Of a stretch of 64,000 nucleotides of DNA, positions 1-10,645 are shown piece by piece. The stretch is from Rhizophagus clarus (Eukaryota > Glomeromycota > Glomeromycetes > Glomerales > Glomeraceae). The translations under genes were made by a program, and so were the position numbers. Numbering within the stretch: the stretch's first letter is position 1; the number at the start of each line of letters is the position of its first letter. The stretch is taken from NCBI GenBank assembly GCA_015698045.1, contig BLAL01000313.1:1-64000 (forward strand). Reading direction: 5' to 3'. The notes beneath the pieces are model-generated. The model searched no databases. It was given only the letters and a program-made list of their open reading frames with translations, and was not told the origin of the DNA.

Positions 1-210
1 CCCTAACCCTAAACCCTAACACCAACCCAACCCTAACCCTAACCTAACCCTAACCCTAACCCTACCCTAACCCAACCCTAACCCTAACCCTAACCCTAAC
101 CCTACCCTAACCCTAACCCTAACCCCTTAACCCTAACCCTAACCCTAACCCTAACCCTAACCCTAACCCTAACCCTAACCCTAACCCTAACCCTAACCCT
201 AACCCTAACC

Positions 211-251
<41 letters not shown>

Positions 252-386
252 CCCTAACCCTAACCCTAACCCTAACCCTAACCCTAACCCTAACCCTAAC
301 CCTAACCCTAACCCCTAACCCTAACCCTAACCCTAACCCTAACCCTAACCCTAACCCTAACCCTAACCCTAACCCTAACCCTAACC

Positions 387-427
<41 letters not shown>

Positions 428-435
428 CCCTAACC

Positions 436-476
<41 letters not shown>

Positions 477-829
477 CCCTAACCCTAACCCTAACCCTAA
501 CCCTAACCCTAACCCTAACCCTAACCCTAACCCTAACCCTAACCCTAACCCTAACCCTAACCCTAACCCTAACCCTAACCCTAACCCTAACCCTAACCCT
601 AACCCTAACCCTAACCCTAACCCTAACCCTATCCCTAACCCTAACCCTATCCCTAACCCTATCCCTATCCCTAACCCTATCCCTAACCCTATCCCTAACC
701 CTCACCCTATCCCTAACCCTATCCCTAACCCTATCCCTAACCCTTACCCTCACCCTAACCCTCACCCTCACCCTAATCCTAACCCTAACCCTCACCCTCA
801 CCCTAACCCTAACCCTAACCCTAACTTAT
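1..829. repeat. Telomere, (CCCTAA)n
   Basis: The C-rich strand CCCTAA repeats run almost without a break from base 1, so the chromosome end lies to the left and the G-rich strand reads TTAGGG. Occasional CCCTAAA, CCCCTAA and CCCTA slips occur in the outer part. From about 630 to 829 the array is interspersed with CCCTAT, CCCTCA, CCCTTA and CCTAAT variants, the usual ageing pattern of the proximal, telomerase-independent part. The repeat stops at about 829, where unique AT-rich DNA begins. Confidence 0.99.
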
Positions 830-1940
830 ACACCTAACTGAATACCTTTTTTTAAATTTTCTTCAGCCCAATTCAATTTTATAATTGTAAGAAATTCAAA
901 ACCCATTTTGCCATTTTGTATATTTAAGGTAAGCAACAGGTAGATAATTTCCTTCTTCAATAATATTATAGGTGTAACTTCGTCTAGATTCAAAATATTC
1001 AATAATAGAATCTTCAGAATAATTATAAATTACAACCTTTCTTACACTTTATTGATCCATTTAAAATAATAAGAATTTAATCATATAAATGATGATAATC
1101 AACTAGCAAAAAGGATCATATATAAAGTATATAAATTAGAGATCAAATCATCAGAATATATAAATTAAAAAAAGATCCAGAATATAATTAAAAATGACCC
1201 TAAAAAAATTATAAGACTTTTTAAATCAGCTGATATAAGTATTAATGTTAGTATAAAAATTAGTAGAAGTAAAAAAGGAATATCAATAAAAAAATTATAA
1301 ACTATAAGTATTAATATTAGTGTTAATGTTAGTAGAAGTATTAGTAAAAGTAATGAATAAAAAATATTTAACAGTAGAACATTGTTAGTAAGAACGTTAA
1401 TAGAAAGAAATATATTAGAAAAAAATATTAATAAGAGTGTTAACAAAATGGAAAAAGAAATTTCAACAAAAAATGTATCTTTATATTTATTTTTTAGAAA
1501 AACCAATAAAGTAAAAAACTTAATAGTAAAATATTGTTAATAGGATGTTAATAAAAAGAAATACATTAGAAAAATATATTAATAAGAGTATTAAGAATAA
1601 CATAACATCAGGAAAAATTTTAGTTCACGAATCTGCGCAATTCTGCAGAGTACATTTCTGCGCAGATCTAAAGACATGCCGATGCACAGCACTGAAAAAT
1701 TTCATGAATTTCTGCGCAAATCTACAAGCACAAAAAAAACTGCGAAATTTTTCAAAAATAAATCCGCGAAAATACTAATGCAAATTTACAATCAGGCAGT
1801 GTTTTAACTTTATTATTAACTAATAACAATTTATTAATTATAGATATTTACAAATTTAAAAGTACATATACTAAACTATCCTATTTTACTAACTAAATAC
1901 ATTAATTAAAAGTCTTTTTTCTTTTCTTTACAGACTGTCA
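830..1940. other. Subtelomeric AT-rich DNA with repeat scraps, no gene
   Basis: No credible gene is visible. The stretch 1250-1440 is a low-complexity run of AGTATTAATATTAGTGTTA-like words that could look like telomere-derived decay. Bases 1445-1515 resemble 4885-4950 (shared ACAAAAAATRTAYCTTTAT and CAATAAAGTAAAAA words), so a piece of the dispersed repeat described at 4440-4960 lies here as well. Between 1630 and 1780 the word CTGCGCA recurs; this is the only GC-richer patch and also occurs in that repeat family. Confidence 0.6.
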
Positions 1941-4260
1941 AATTATGTTGTTATTAATGGTTTGGACATTATTCCAGTTAGTTTGATTCCAACAAATAAC
2001 AAAATACAAAAAAAATTCATGTTAGTCAAAGTTTCATTAATATTTTGTTTAAAAAAAATTAAATTCTTAATTTTATTCGAAGTTAAATACCTTTGAAATC
2101 TTTCAGAAAGCATCTGAAAAGCCACAAGTTTACAAAATAAAAAATGAAACATTAGTTAATGTTTCATTTAAAAAAAAAATAAATAAAATTTCTGAAAGTA
2201 TTTATTTTATTTACCTTTGAAATTACGTCTATGCACAAACCTATGCAAAAGGATATAAAATAAAATGTTAGTTGACATCTCATTTAAACAAAAATAAAAT
2301 AAAAAATAAAAGAATTTCAAAAGTAACCTCTGAAATTCCGTCCATTAGACGTTCAGGAAGTCTTGGACCTAAAAAAAAATCAAAACGTTAATCAACATTT
2401 CATTAAAAAAAATTATTAAAATAAAAATTCGAAAGGAAATTATTTTATTTACCTTCAAAATTACGTTTGGAAGCTGAATCTATTAAAAAAACATTAACGT
2501 TAGTTAAGTTTTCTTTAAAACCCATAAAAAATCAAGGGTTATTTACCTTCGAAATTCAGCCCAGTGGTATTCAGAAGCTGTAAACCTAAAAAATCAAATA
2601 AAAATGTTAACTAAACATTTTGTTAAAAAAAAATTAATAATTTTGAAGCTTATCTTCAAAATTTCGTCTATGATGTGTCCAGAAAGCCGTGGACCTACAA
2701 AATTAAAAACAAAACGTTAGTTAGTGTTTTGTTCAAAAAAAAAAGAAAAAAAAAATTTAAATTTTAATTTTCTCGAAGATAAAATACCTTCAGAATCTCA
2801 TATCCCATCTAGAACACATCTGGGAAACTACAAAACTACAAAAAGAAAGCTGAAACGTTAGTAACATTTCGTTACAAAAAAAAATAAATAAATAAAATTT
2901 TAAAGAAACTTCAAAGAATACCTTTGAAGTTCTATAATATTTCAGACCTATAAAAAAAATAAAACGTTAGCAAACATCTTGTTAAAAAAAAAAATAAAAA
3001 TGAATTTCAAAATTTTACCTTTGAAATTTCTTCTAGGAATTCATCTGCGGACTACAAAAAAAAAGATAAAATAAAGAATGTTAATAAATGTTCATTAAAT
3101 AAACAACCAAAAAAAATTAGAATTCAAAAGTTTATCTTTGAAACAGTAGTTAAAAACACTGGCTTTCTAAACTAAAAAAAAAATAAAATAAAAGAACGTT
3201 AGTAATATTCGTTCAATAAAAACAAAAATTAAAAAAAATCGAAGACTTACTTTTGAATAGAGTCCGCCTTTGAAATTAAACGTCTGCTGGACCTAAAAAA
3301 AATAAAAATGTTTGAACGTTAGCAACGTTCATTATATAAAAACAATAACTGAAAATAAAAAAAAATTATTTTAAAGTTTTATTTTACCTTTGAAATACCC
3401 CAGTTCACCTCGAAATGGAGTTCTGAATCTATAAAAGTAAGAACAAACGTTAGTCAACTTTCGTTAAATAAGATAATTAAAAAAAAGATAATTTCAAAGT
3501 TTATTTTACCTTCAAAATACCCGGTCTACTTCGAATTGAAGTTCCAGACCTACAAAAGTAAGAACAAATGTTAGTCAATGCTTGTTAAATAAGATAATTA
3601 AAAAAAAGATAATTTCAAAGTTTATTTTACCTTTGAAATACCTGGTCCGCTTTGAATTGGAGTTTCAGACCTACAAAAATAAAAACAAACATTAGTCAAC
3701 GTTTGTTAAATAAGATAATAAAATAAAAGATAACTTTTAAAAGTTATACACTTATATCTTCGAATGGAGTGCGTGACCACAAGTTTCTTGGCGAGCGGCT
3801 ATTCGTATTGCGATGTTGGTAGGTAGAATGCAAGTTTTTTACATTTTTTGACAATTAAATATTACATGACGAGTGCTAATAGTTCCAGACCTATAAAAGA
3901 TAAAAATAAACAGTTAGTTAATGTTCGTTAAATAAAATTTAAACTTTTTTTCAAAGTTACCTTCGAAATGGTAGTTACTTTCATTGTTCTGCACTTAAAA
4001 AAAAAGAAGAAATTTTTTTTCTGAAGGATATACACTAGTCAAATGATATGTGTTACCTTCAAAATTTGGTGTTTTCTGGCATTCGTTATCAGATAAAAAT
4101 GAACGCTATTAACATTCATTTAAATTTAAAAAAAAAATTTTTTTTTCAATAATCTAAAACCCATACTTTCATTCTGGACTTAAAAACAAACGAACATTAG
4201 TTAATGTTTGTTAAATAAAATAAAAGAAAAAAGCTTTTTTTTTGAAGGAAAATCTTCGAA
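1940..4260. repeat. Subtelomeric tandem array, ~118-bp units with exon-like cores
   Basis: At least 15 diverged units follow one another at 109-140 bp spacing, tracked by the words AACGTTAGTTAAC / GTTAGTCAAC near 2145, 2266, 2387, 2496, 2605, 2717, 2857, 2968, 3083, 3199, 3318, 3447, 3567 and 3689, with a last one near 3915. Each unit has an A-rich spacer with a small AACGTT..AACGTT inverted repeat and a conserved core. Read on the minus strand, the core is T-tract-AG, then 26-41 bases, then TTTCAAAG followed by GTAAAT, which looks like a short exon with acceptor and donor. Core lengths are not multiples of three and the units are too diverged for a recent satellite. Regulatory, noncoding RNA or dead-gene origin cannot be told apart by eye. 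Confidence 0.75.
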
Positions 4261-4439
4261 ATCTTTAATTCAAGCTCAATTAGGCTGTTAATTTGGATTC
4301 TAATAAAATGAATGAATGGTCCATGGAATCGGTTTGAATCCCTGTCATAGCTTATATATGGATGATATTATTTTTATGGATTTAAGGGAATGCCAGAAGT
4401 TAGTGTTAACATTCGTTAAATGAAATATTCTTTAACACT

Positions 4440-4960
4440 TAAAGTCTGACAAACTTCGAAAAAATATTAAATTATTTCTGTAAAAGGTGTTATAAAATTA
4501 TTTCTTTGAAAAGTGTCATAAAAAATGTATTTCTTCTAAATATAAAAAACTATTTCTTTAAGAAGTTTAAGTGTTAAAGTTAAGTTCAAAATTAATAGAA
4601 AGTTTATATAAGTTTATCAAATTAAAGAAAAAAAGTCAAAATCAGTTTATGTAAAGTTTATCAAATTAAAGAAGAAAATTAAAGATTTTTGCACAAAGTG
4701 TTTTTAAAAATCTGCAATTTTGGAGATTATCACAGATTTTTCATAAAAAAATCTTTGAAAAAATAAAAAAATAATTTCTGCAGTATTGCGCAGATTCTTA
4801 ACAAAATTGCATAAAAAAAGCGGCAATCTGCTAAAATCATAGATCACTGCAGATCTGAATCAACATAACTTTCCCGATGAATAATGGGAAAAAAAATTTT
4901 AACAAAAAATATACCTTTATCTTTATTTTTTAAAAAAAACAATAAAGTAAAAATTTGAGA
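4440..4960. repeat. Dispersed repeat, copy 1
   Basis: This stretch is similar in the same orientation to 20945-21310. Shared landmarks in order are AATTATTTCTTTGAAAAGT, AAGTTTATCAAAT, AATCTGCAATTTT, a GCAGATT word, GCAATCTG and AATATAATTTTCC-like ends. Partial pieces are present again at 1445-1780. It contains no open reading frame of note. The mixture of copies suggests a noncoding or heavily decayed transposable element; its ends are not defined. Confidence 0.6.
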
Positions 4961-6270
4961 GAAAGAGAAAAGTTTTTAAAAAAAAAATAATTAAATCATG
5001 ATCATGCAATCACATGATCAATAAAATTATTAATTTTTATTGGTTATTTGGATAATATTATATTCAGCCACATCAGCCACAAAATCGGTCACCTATTTAA
5101 AGTTGCCTGCCTAAACTAATTTTAAATTTGGCTAAACGTCTAAACTCTAGTTTGACTGATTTTTTAATAATACTTTACTATTGTTTCGCTATTTAATATG
5201 ATTTACTATAAGTTTTAATATTTGTTAAGTTTTGCTAATTTTTTACTAAGATTTTAATATAGTTTTGTCAAGTTTTACCCTTTCGACAATTAAACAGTTT
5301 ATTAAACTACCTAGTTTTATCCAGCAATCTTACACCTATCAGATGCATAAGTCAATATTAGCAAAGAATTACAAACTTAATTATTCATTATTCATGCTTA
5401 ACTTGAGTTGATAAAATTATTAAAAAATCACTGATTTTATTAAATTTATCAGAATTTTTATACCTAATTAAATATGATTAAATAAAGTTTTACTACCAAT
5501 TTCATTATAACATTACCAATTTTTTTATTAATTTTGGATATTTTATTTTGAATTTAAATTATTCGCTTTGAACTTAAGTTAAACTCAAGTTCAACTTGAG
5601 TTTAACTTGTTCGCTCAAGATCTTTGTGTAATGTATTGTAGATTTGTAATTATTTTATTTGTAATCTATAATTGGTAAAAACTTATTATAAAACAAAATA
5701 AAAAACATTATTTATTTATGTATCTGTATTATTAGATTTTACCTTTTTAGATTTGATATATAATTAAAAGGAAGACCTTTATCTTGATTTTTTGAAATCA
5801 CAATCATAACAATTAAGTTTAGGTCAAGTTTAATTTGTTCATTGTGATTGTATTGTAGATCTGTATCTGTATTACCTTTTTTAGATTTGATATATAATTA
5901 ATATAAAGAAGACAAATTATAACAATCATAACAAATTTGAGAAATTAGAATAATTTACATAAATGTTCTTGAAGGGTAATTAATATAATAATACTAGGTG
6001 ATAAAAAATTGTTTATAAAAAGAGATTTCATTTTTTTTTTCTTACAATAAATTTGTTGTCGTTATTTTTATTATATATTCTTTTTCATAAAATTTGTTAC
6101 TGTTATTTTTTATTATTATATATTCTTTTCTTAAAATACCTGTAAATTGGACTGATGAAATAACTGAATATTTAAAAAGATATAGGAGGTAAAAAAATAA
6201 ATGAAAACTAATAAATAATTTTGATCATTTTTTAGTTTTTTTTTTTTACGTTTCTAATCTAAAAATTAAA
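4961..6270. other. Intergenic, no gene seen
   Basis: Very AT-rich spacer. Two similar stretches occur at about 5600-5780 and 5820-5950 (TTGTAGATTTGTAAT / TTGTAGATCTGTATC, followed by TTTAGATTTGATATATAATTA), an imperfect local duplication. Nothing else is recognisable. Confidence 0.5.
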
Positions 6271-6307
6271 TAAACAATATAAAGGAGAAGAAACGACTAC
6301 TACCATG

Positions 6308-6715
6308 ACATACCAAGAAGAGACTGCTCCAAATTCTGGAAGAGACTAGCTCAAATAATTTAGAGACAGTTTTGCGTGAGGTTCACTGGCCAACAGGTAG
6401 AAAGGAAATGGAGAAACTTGGACAGAAATTTTAATGTTAGTAAAATAATAATAAATTATAAAAAAAAAATAAAATAAAATAAAAAATTAATAGTATTAAC
6501 ATTTTTAGGATTTCTGTGAATGAAAGAATGGTGCGCGAAATAGAAGGTAGTCCTAGGAAGGAGAAAGATATTATAGACAGTTCTGCACAAGGTTTTAGGA
6601 CAGATCTGGTAATTATTAAAAATTTTTTTAATTTATATTTAAGTTATTTAAGTTCTAAATTTATATATATTTCTTAGGAAACTACCACAGTCGTAGGCAG
6701 CATAAAAATATTGTA
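6308..6715 (+). pseudogene. Gene relic with three exon-like blocks
   Basis: Three GC-richer blocks have protein-like reading frames in a very AT-rich setting. Block 1 (about 6312-6433) encodes a charged stretch containing the words LEETSSNNLETVL and HWPTGRKEMEKLG and stops at TAA. Block 2 (about 6510-6609) follows a TTTTTAG acceptor, contains NERMVREIEGSPRKEKDII and ends at CTGGTAAT, a plausible donor. Block 3 follows TTTCTTAG at about 6678 and encodes ETTTVVGSIK before running into T-rich DNA next to the inverted repeat at 6846. The words AGACAGTTTTGCGTGAGG and AGACAGTTCTGCACAAGG suggest an internal duplication. I do not recognise the protein. It is probably the remains of a gene or element protein. 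Confidence 0.4.
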
Positions 6716-6845
6716 TATCAGCAGTCTCAAAATCTGTAAATTATATTTTTTTATTTTTTATATATTTTTATTTTTTTTTTATTTTGCATTTTTTATATTT
6801 TATTTTTATTTTTTATTTTTTATTAAGACATTTCATCATTATAAT

Positions 6846-7012
6846 ATATGGGGTCTTTGCAATAGAAAGGTACGAAACTCAAAAAAAATTTTAAATTTAC
6901 TTTATATGCTAATTATATTTTTTATACTAAAATAAGTGTAAATTTAATATTAATTAAATTTTTATTTTTTTTTTGAGTTTCGTACCTTTCTATTGCAAAG
7001 ATCCCATATTAT
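6846..7012. mobile_element. Foldback element / MITE (~165 bp)
   Basis: Two arms of about 43 bp form a near-perfect inverted repeat. The left arm begins ATATGGGGTCTTTGCAATAG at 6846 and the right arm ends with its complement at about 7012, with one obvious mismatch (GGGGTC against GGGATC). The spacer is about 85 bp of A/T. Pairing continues weakly outwards through TA-rich flanks to CATCAT/ATGATG. The size, terminal arms and AT flanks fit a non-autonomous Tc1/mariner-like MITE; a long hairpin of other origin is the alternative. Confidence 0.7.
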
Positions 7013-8589
7013 ATAATATATGATGACAGATTGTTTATTTAACTTTAATAAAAAAAAATGAATGTTTATTAAATAAAAGCAATTTAATATAATAAGCTTT
7101 CAATTATAATTTAATAACGTCAAATATGTTTAATAGTAGATCATTACTAATTGAGATCAAAATTTTTTTAATTTCAGTTGAATATAGCCATATAGCCTGA
7201 TATAATTATATTAAATAACATATCAATGACCAATAGTTTAAATATCAGAGTCTTAGTAATTAGGCATATTTTGAAGTATCAAGTATAATAAATCGAGTAC
7301 CTGATATGTAAAAATACCCTATATTTATCTGATTAGCCGCTGATATATAAGTTCCTGATATGTGCCTAATAGAATTGATTTTGACTAGTGTAATATTAAT
7401 CAACATTTAATAAAATATAATTTAAGATCTATAATAAAAATTTCTAATCTTATTCTTTTATTTTTTTTATATAAAATACCAGAATTTAAATAAAAATTGA
7501 TTATTTAGTTACTATAATACTGAATAATCCTAATTTGTATTAATTTGGAATACCATAATTTAATTTAGGATACCATAATTTAATTTGAAATGTCATAATT
7601 AATTGGAATGTTATAATTAATTTGGGATGCTATAATTAATTTGAGATGCTATAATTAATTTGGGATGCTATAATTAATTTGAGATGCTATAATTAATTTG
7701 GGATGTACAAAAAAATCAGATTATCAATTCCAAATTAATTTGATTATTTTGACAGCCATATTCCCAAATAATTTAGGATTTAAGTGGTATCTATATGTCT
7801 GATTAATGACTATATAAAAATTTAAGTTAGTCAAATTAATCATATTTTTTAATTTGAATAAATTAGGTAATAATTCAATAGTTATCATTTAATTTGATAT
7901 ATAATTATTACTACTTGTAAAACTGAATTCAATTGGTATATACTGATTGATGACTATCAGACTAATCTGTTAATTAAATAATATTATTTATGTATATTAT
8001 ATTATTTCTTACTGAATTTAATATATAAAAATTAAACTATTTTAAAGTTATTTGCTAATCAATTATTTATATAAATATGATATGTATTATGATAAAAGTT
8101 TAATTATCTTGAATAAATAATTTGAAGTTAACAAAACTTTAAAAAAAAAATCTTTTTGTTTTATAAATTAAAATTGACTTTCTTGAAAGCTGATTTTTTT
8201 TTAAAAAAATATTTATTTTTCTTTGTTTGTATATCCAATCTTAAGAAAAAAAAAATTACATATTAACTACCTATAACTAATAACATTAATACTGGAACTC
8301 ACTATGACATTCAAATTCTGTGAAGCATCATTCTTCATTTTTTTGATGTACTTTGATTTTCCCTCTAGCAATAGTAATTGTATTAAAAGTTGATATTAAA
8401 ATTCTGAAGAAATGGCTCAAATAAATCAATATGATCAGTTATAGTAAACAGTTATAATTTGATTAATGTTGTAGATTATATACCAAATGTTAACCAAACT
8501 TTTTTAATTTTTTAAAAAAAATTACTTTTAAATAAAGCTTTAAAACTTAAAAAAAAAAAATGAAAAAAAATTTTCAATTTTTTTTAATA
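7013..8589. other. Intergenic, no gene seen
   Basis: AT-rich spacer between the foldback element and the large transposon. Apart from the 19-bp minisatellite (separate entry), I see no reading frame, RNA gene or clear regulatory structure. Confidence 0.5.
7540..7710. repeat. 19-bp minisatellite
   Basis: About eight head-to-tail copies of a unit reading TTTGGGATGCTATAATTAA. The right-hand copies alternate GGG and GAG at one position and are otherwise identical, while the left-hand copies (ATACCATAATTTAATTTAGG) are more diverged. This suggests recent growth of the array from the right. Confidence 0.85.
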
Positions 8590-8597
8590 GTTTTAAC

Positions 8598-8775
8598 TAA
8601 AGCTCTGAATGAGTCGAGTCAAGTCAATTATTAGACAAAATCGAATTTGACTCGAAAAAATCAAGTCAAGTCGAGTCAAGTCAAAATTATAAAATTTGTA
8701 AACTCAACTTGACTCGACTCAGAAAAAATCAACTCAGATTGACTCGATTTGACTCAATTCTACTCAAAAATTTGA
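8598..8775 (+). repeat. Left terminal inverted repeat zone (GACTCGA-rich)
   Basis: After the tip, the words GAGTCGAGTCAAGTCAA and their complement TTGACTCGACTC recur about ten times in both orientations up to about 8775. The zone can therefore fold on itself as well as pair with 20745-20924. Clustered copies of a short word near the ends are typical of transposase-binding subterminal repeats; that role is inferred here. Confidence 0.75.
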
Positions 8776-8789
8776 CGGATGGTTGATTA

Positions 8790-9700
8790 AAAAAAAATGC
8801 TGAAACTTTTTTTTTTAATAACTTAATGTTTTTGCAATTTTTTTTTTACCAGTGTTAATAAAAACGCGAATAAAAAAATATTTTGTTGTTAAAAACGTTA
8901 GCAACCCATTTTTTTTCTTAATAATTAATAAATAAAGCAGATGTATAAAAAAATGTTGCGAAACATTTTTTTTAAACAACTTAACAAAAGAAAATTTCTG
9001 CAATGTTTTTTAATTGTGTTAATAAGAAACATTGCGAAAACTTTTTTTTAATTATTTAATAAAATAAAATGTTTTCGCAACATTTTTTAATTGTATTGAT
9101 AAAAAAACATTGCAAAACATTTTTTATATATAAATTAACAAAAAAAACGTTTTTTGTAACATTTTTTAATTAGACTAATAAAAAATGTTGCTTAACATTT
9201 TTTTAACAATTTATAACAAGAAAAAATGTTTTTGTTGACGTTTTTTAATTAGATTAATAAAAAATGCTGCGAAAGTTTTTTTTTAGCAATTTAACTTATG
9301 AAAAAATATTTTTGCAACATTTTTTAACAATGTTAACAAAAATATTGCGAAACATTTTTTACATATAAATTAACAAAAAAAACATTTTTTGTAACATTTT
9401 TTAATTATGTTGATAAAAAATATTGCTTAGCATTTTTTTTTTAACAATTTATAATAAGAAAAAATGTTTTTCTTGACGTTTTTTAATTGGACTAATAAAA
9501 AAATGCTGTGAACATTTTTTTTAGTAATTTACTTAACGAAAAAATATTTTTCACAACGTTTTTTAATTGTGTTGATAAAAAATGTTATGAACTGTTTTTA
9601 CATATGAAATAACAAATAAAAAATATTTTTCTCAACATTTTTTAATTGGATTAATAAAAAAAACGTTAAGAAAAATGTTTTTTTAGCAATTTACTTTACT
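8790..9700. repeat. ~80-bp subterminal array (AACATTTTTT/ATGTTGC)
   Basis: About eleven diverged units at roughly 80-bp spacing. Each joins AAATGTTGCGAAACATTTTTT to TTTTTGCAACATTTTTTAATT and AATAAAAAATG, so each unit contains an inverted pair (ATGTTGC / GCAACAT). A shorter counterpart lies at 20365-20600 near the other end of the element. Apparent reading frames, for example on the minus strand at 8815-9003, are by-products of the T-runs. Confidence 0.8.
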
Positions 9701-9714
9701 AAAACTTGGGGTTA

Positions 9715-10645
9715 TTTATCAATGTCGATTCGATACCATAATGATATTGTTACGATATTATCACGATATCATAGTAAAAAGTTGCATCGTCGTCGTTAAG
9801 TTAGTCGTAACTATATCTATTCGTTATTGATTAGTACGATATCTCTGCGATCACTATACAACATTTATTTAACATTGTAACTGTATCGTAGCAATATCAT
9901 ATTAATATCGAATTAATATTGCTAAAGTATTATGATATTTATTTGATATCGTAACTATATCGTAGCAATATTATATTAACATCGAATTAATATTACCAAA
10001 GTATTATAACATTTATTTAACATTGTAACTATATCGTAGCAATATCATATTAATATCGAATTAATATTGCTAAAGTATTATGATATTTATTTGATATTAT
10101 AACTATATCGTAGCAATATTATATTAACATCGAATTAATATTGCTAAAGTATTATGATATTTATTTGATATCGTAACTATATCGTAGCAATATTATATTA
10201 ACATCGAATTAATATTGCTAAAGTATTATGATATTTATTTGATATTGTAACTATATCGTAGCAACATTATATTAACATCGAATTAATATTACCAAAGTAT
10301 TATAACATTTATTCGATATCGTAACTATATTGTAAAGATAATATATTGACATCAAATTAACATTTCCAAAGTATTATAACATTTATTTGATATCGTAACT
10401 ATATCGTAAAGATAACATATTAATATCAAATTAACATTGCAAAGTATTATAACATTTATTAGATATTGTAACCATATTGTAGCGATATCATATTAACATC
10501 AAATTAATATTACAAAAATGTTTTTACATTTATTTAACATCGTAACTATATCATAGAAATATCATATTAATATCAAATTAACATTGCTAAAGTATTATAA
10601 TATTTATTTGATATCATAACTACATCATAGTAATTTCATAAATTA
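9715..10645. repeat. 74-bp satellite (GATATCGTAACTATATCG)
   Basis: The landmark GTAACTATATCGTAGCAATA recurs at 9951, 10025, 10099, 10173, 10247, 10321 and 10395, exactly 74 bp apart, then at about 10467 and 10542 with small indels and more decay to the right. The units contain many ATCGAT/GATATC palindromes. The mirror zone at 19640-20345 shares the vocabulary but has a period of about 173 bp. Confidence 0.88.

Noticed and set aside
454..801. Minus-strand frame of alternating Val-Arg
   Set aside because: It is the telomere repeat read as protein; no gene.
1165..1506. 113-codon minus frame rich in Leu/Ile
   Set aside because: Composition follows AT-rich low-complexity words and repeats; no motif, splice signals or neighbours support it.
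1940..4260. CRISPR-like array
   Set aside because: Units are diverged, spacing varies from 109 to 140 bp, and both unit parts vary; this is an eukaryotic subtelomere.
6711..6935. Phe-rich plus frame
   Set aside because: Encoded by T-runs and by the arm of the inverted repeat.
8815..9003. 62-codon minus frame
   Set aside because: Lies wholly in the AACATTTTTT array; a by-product of the repeat.
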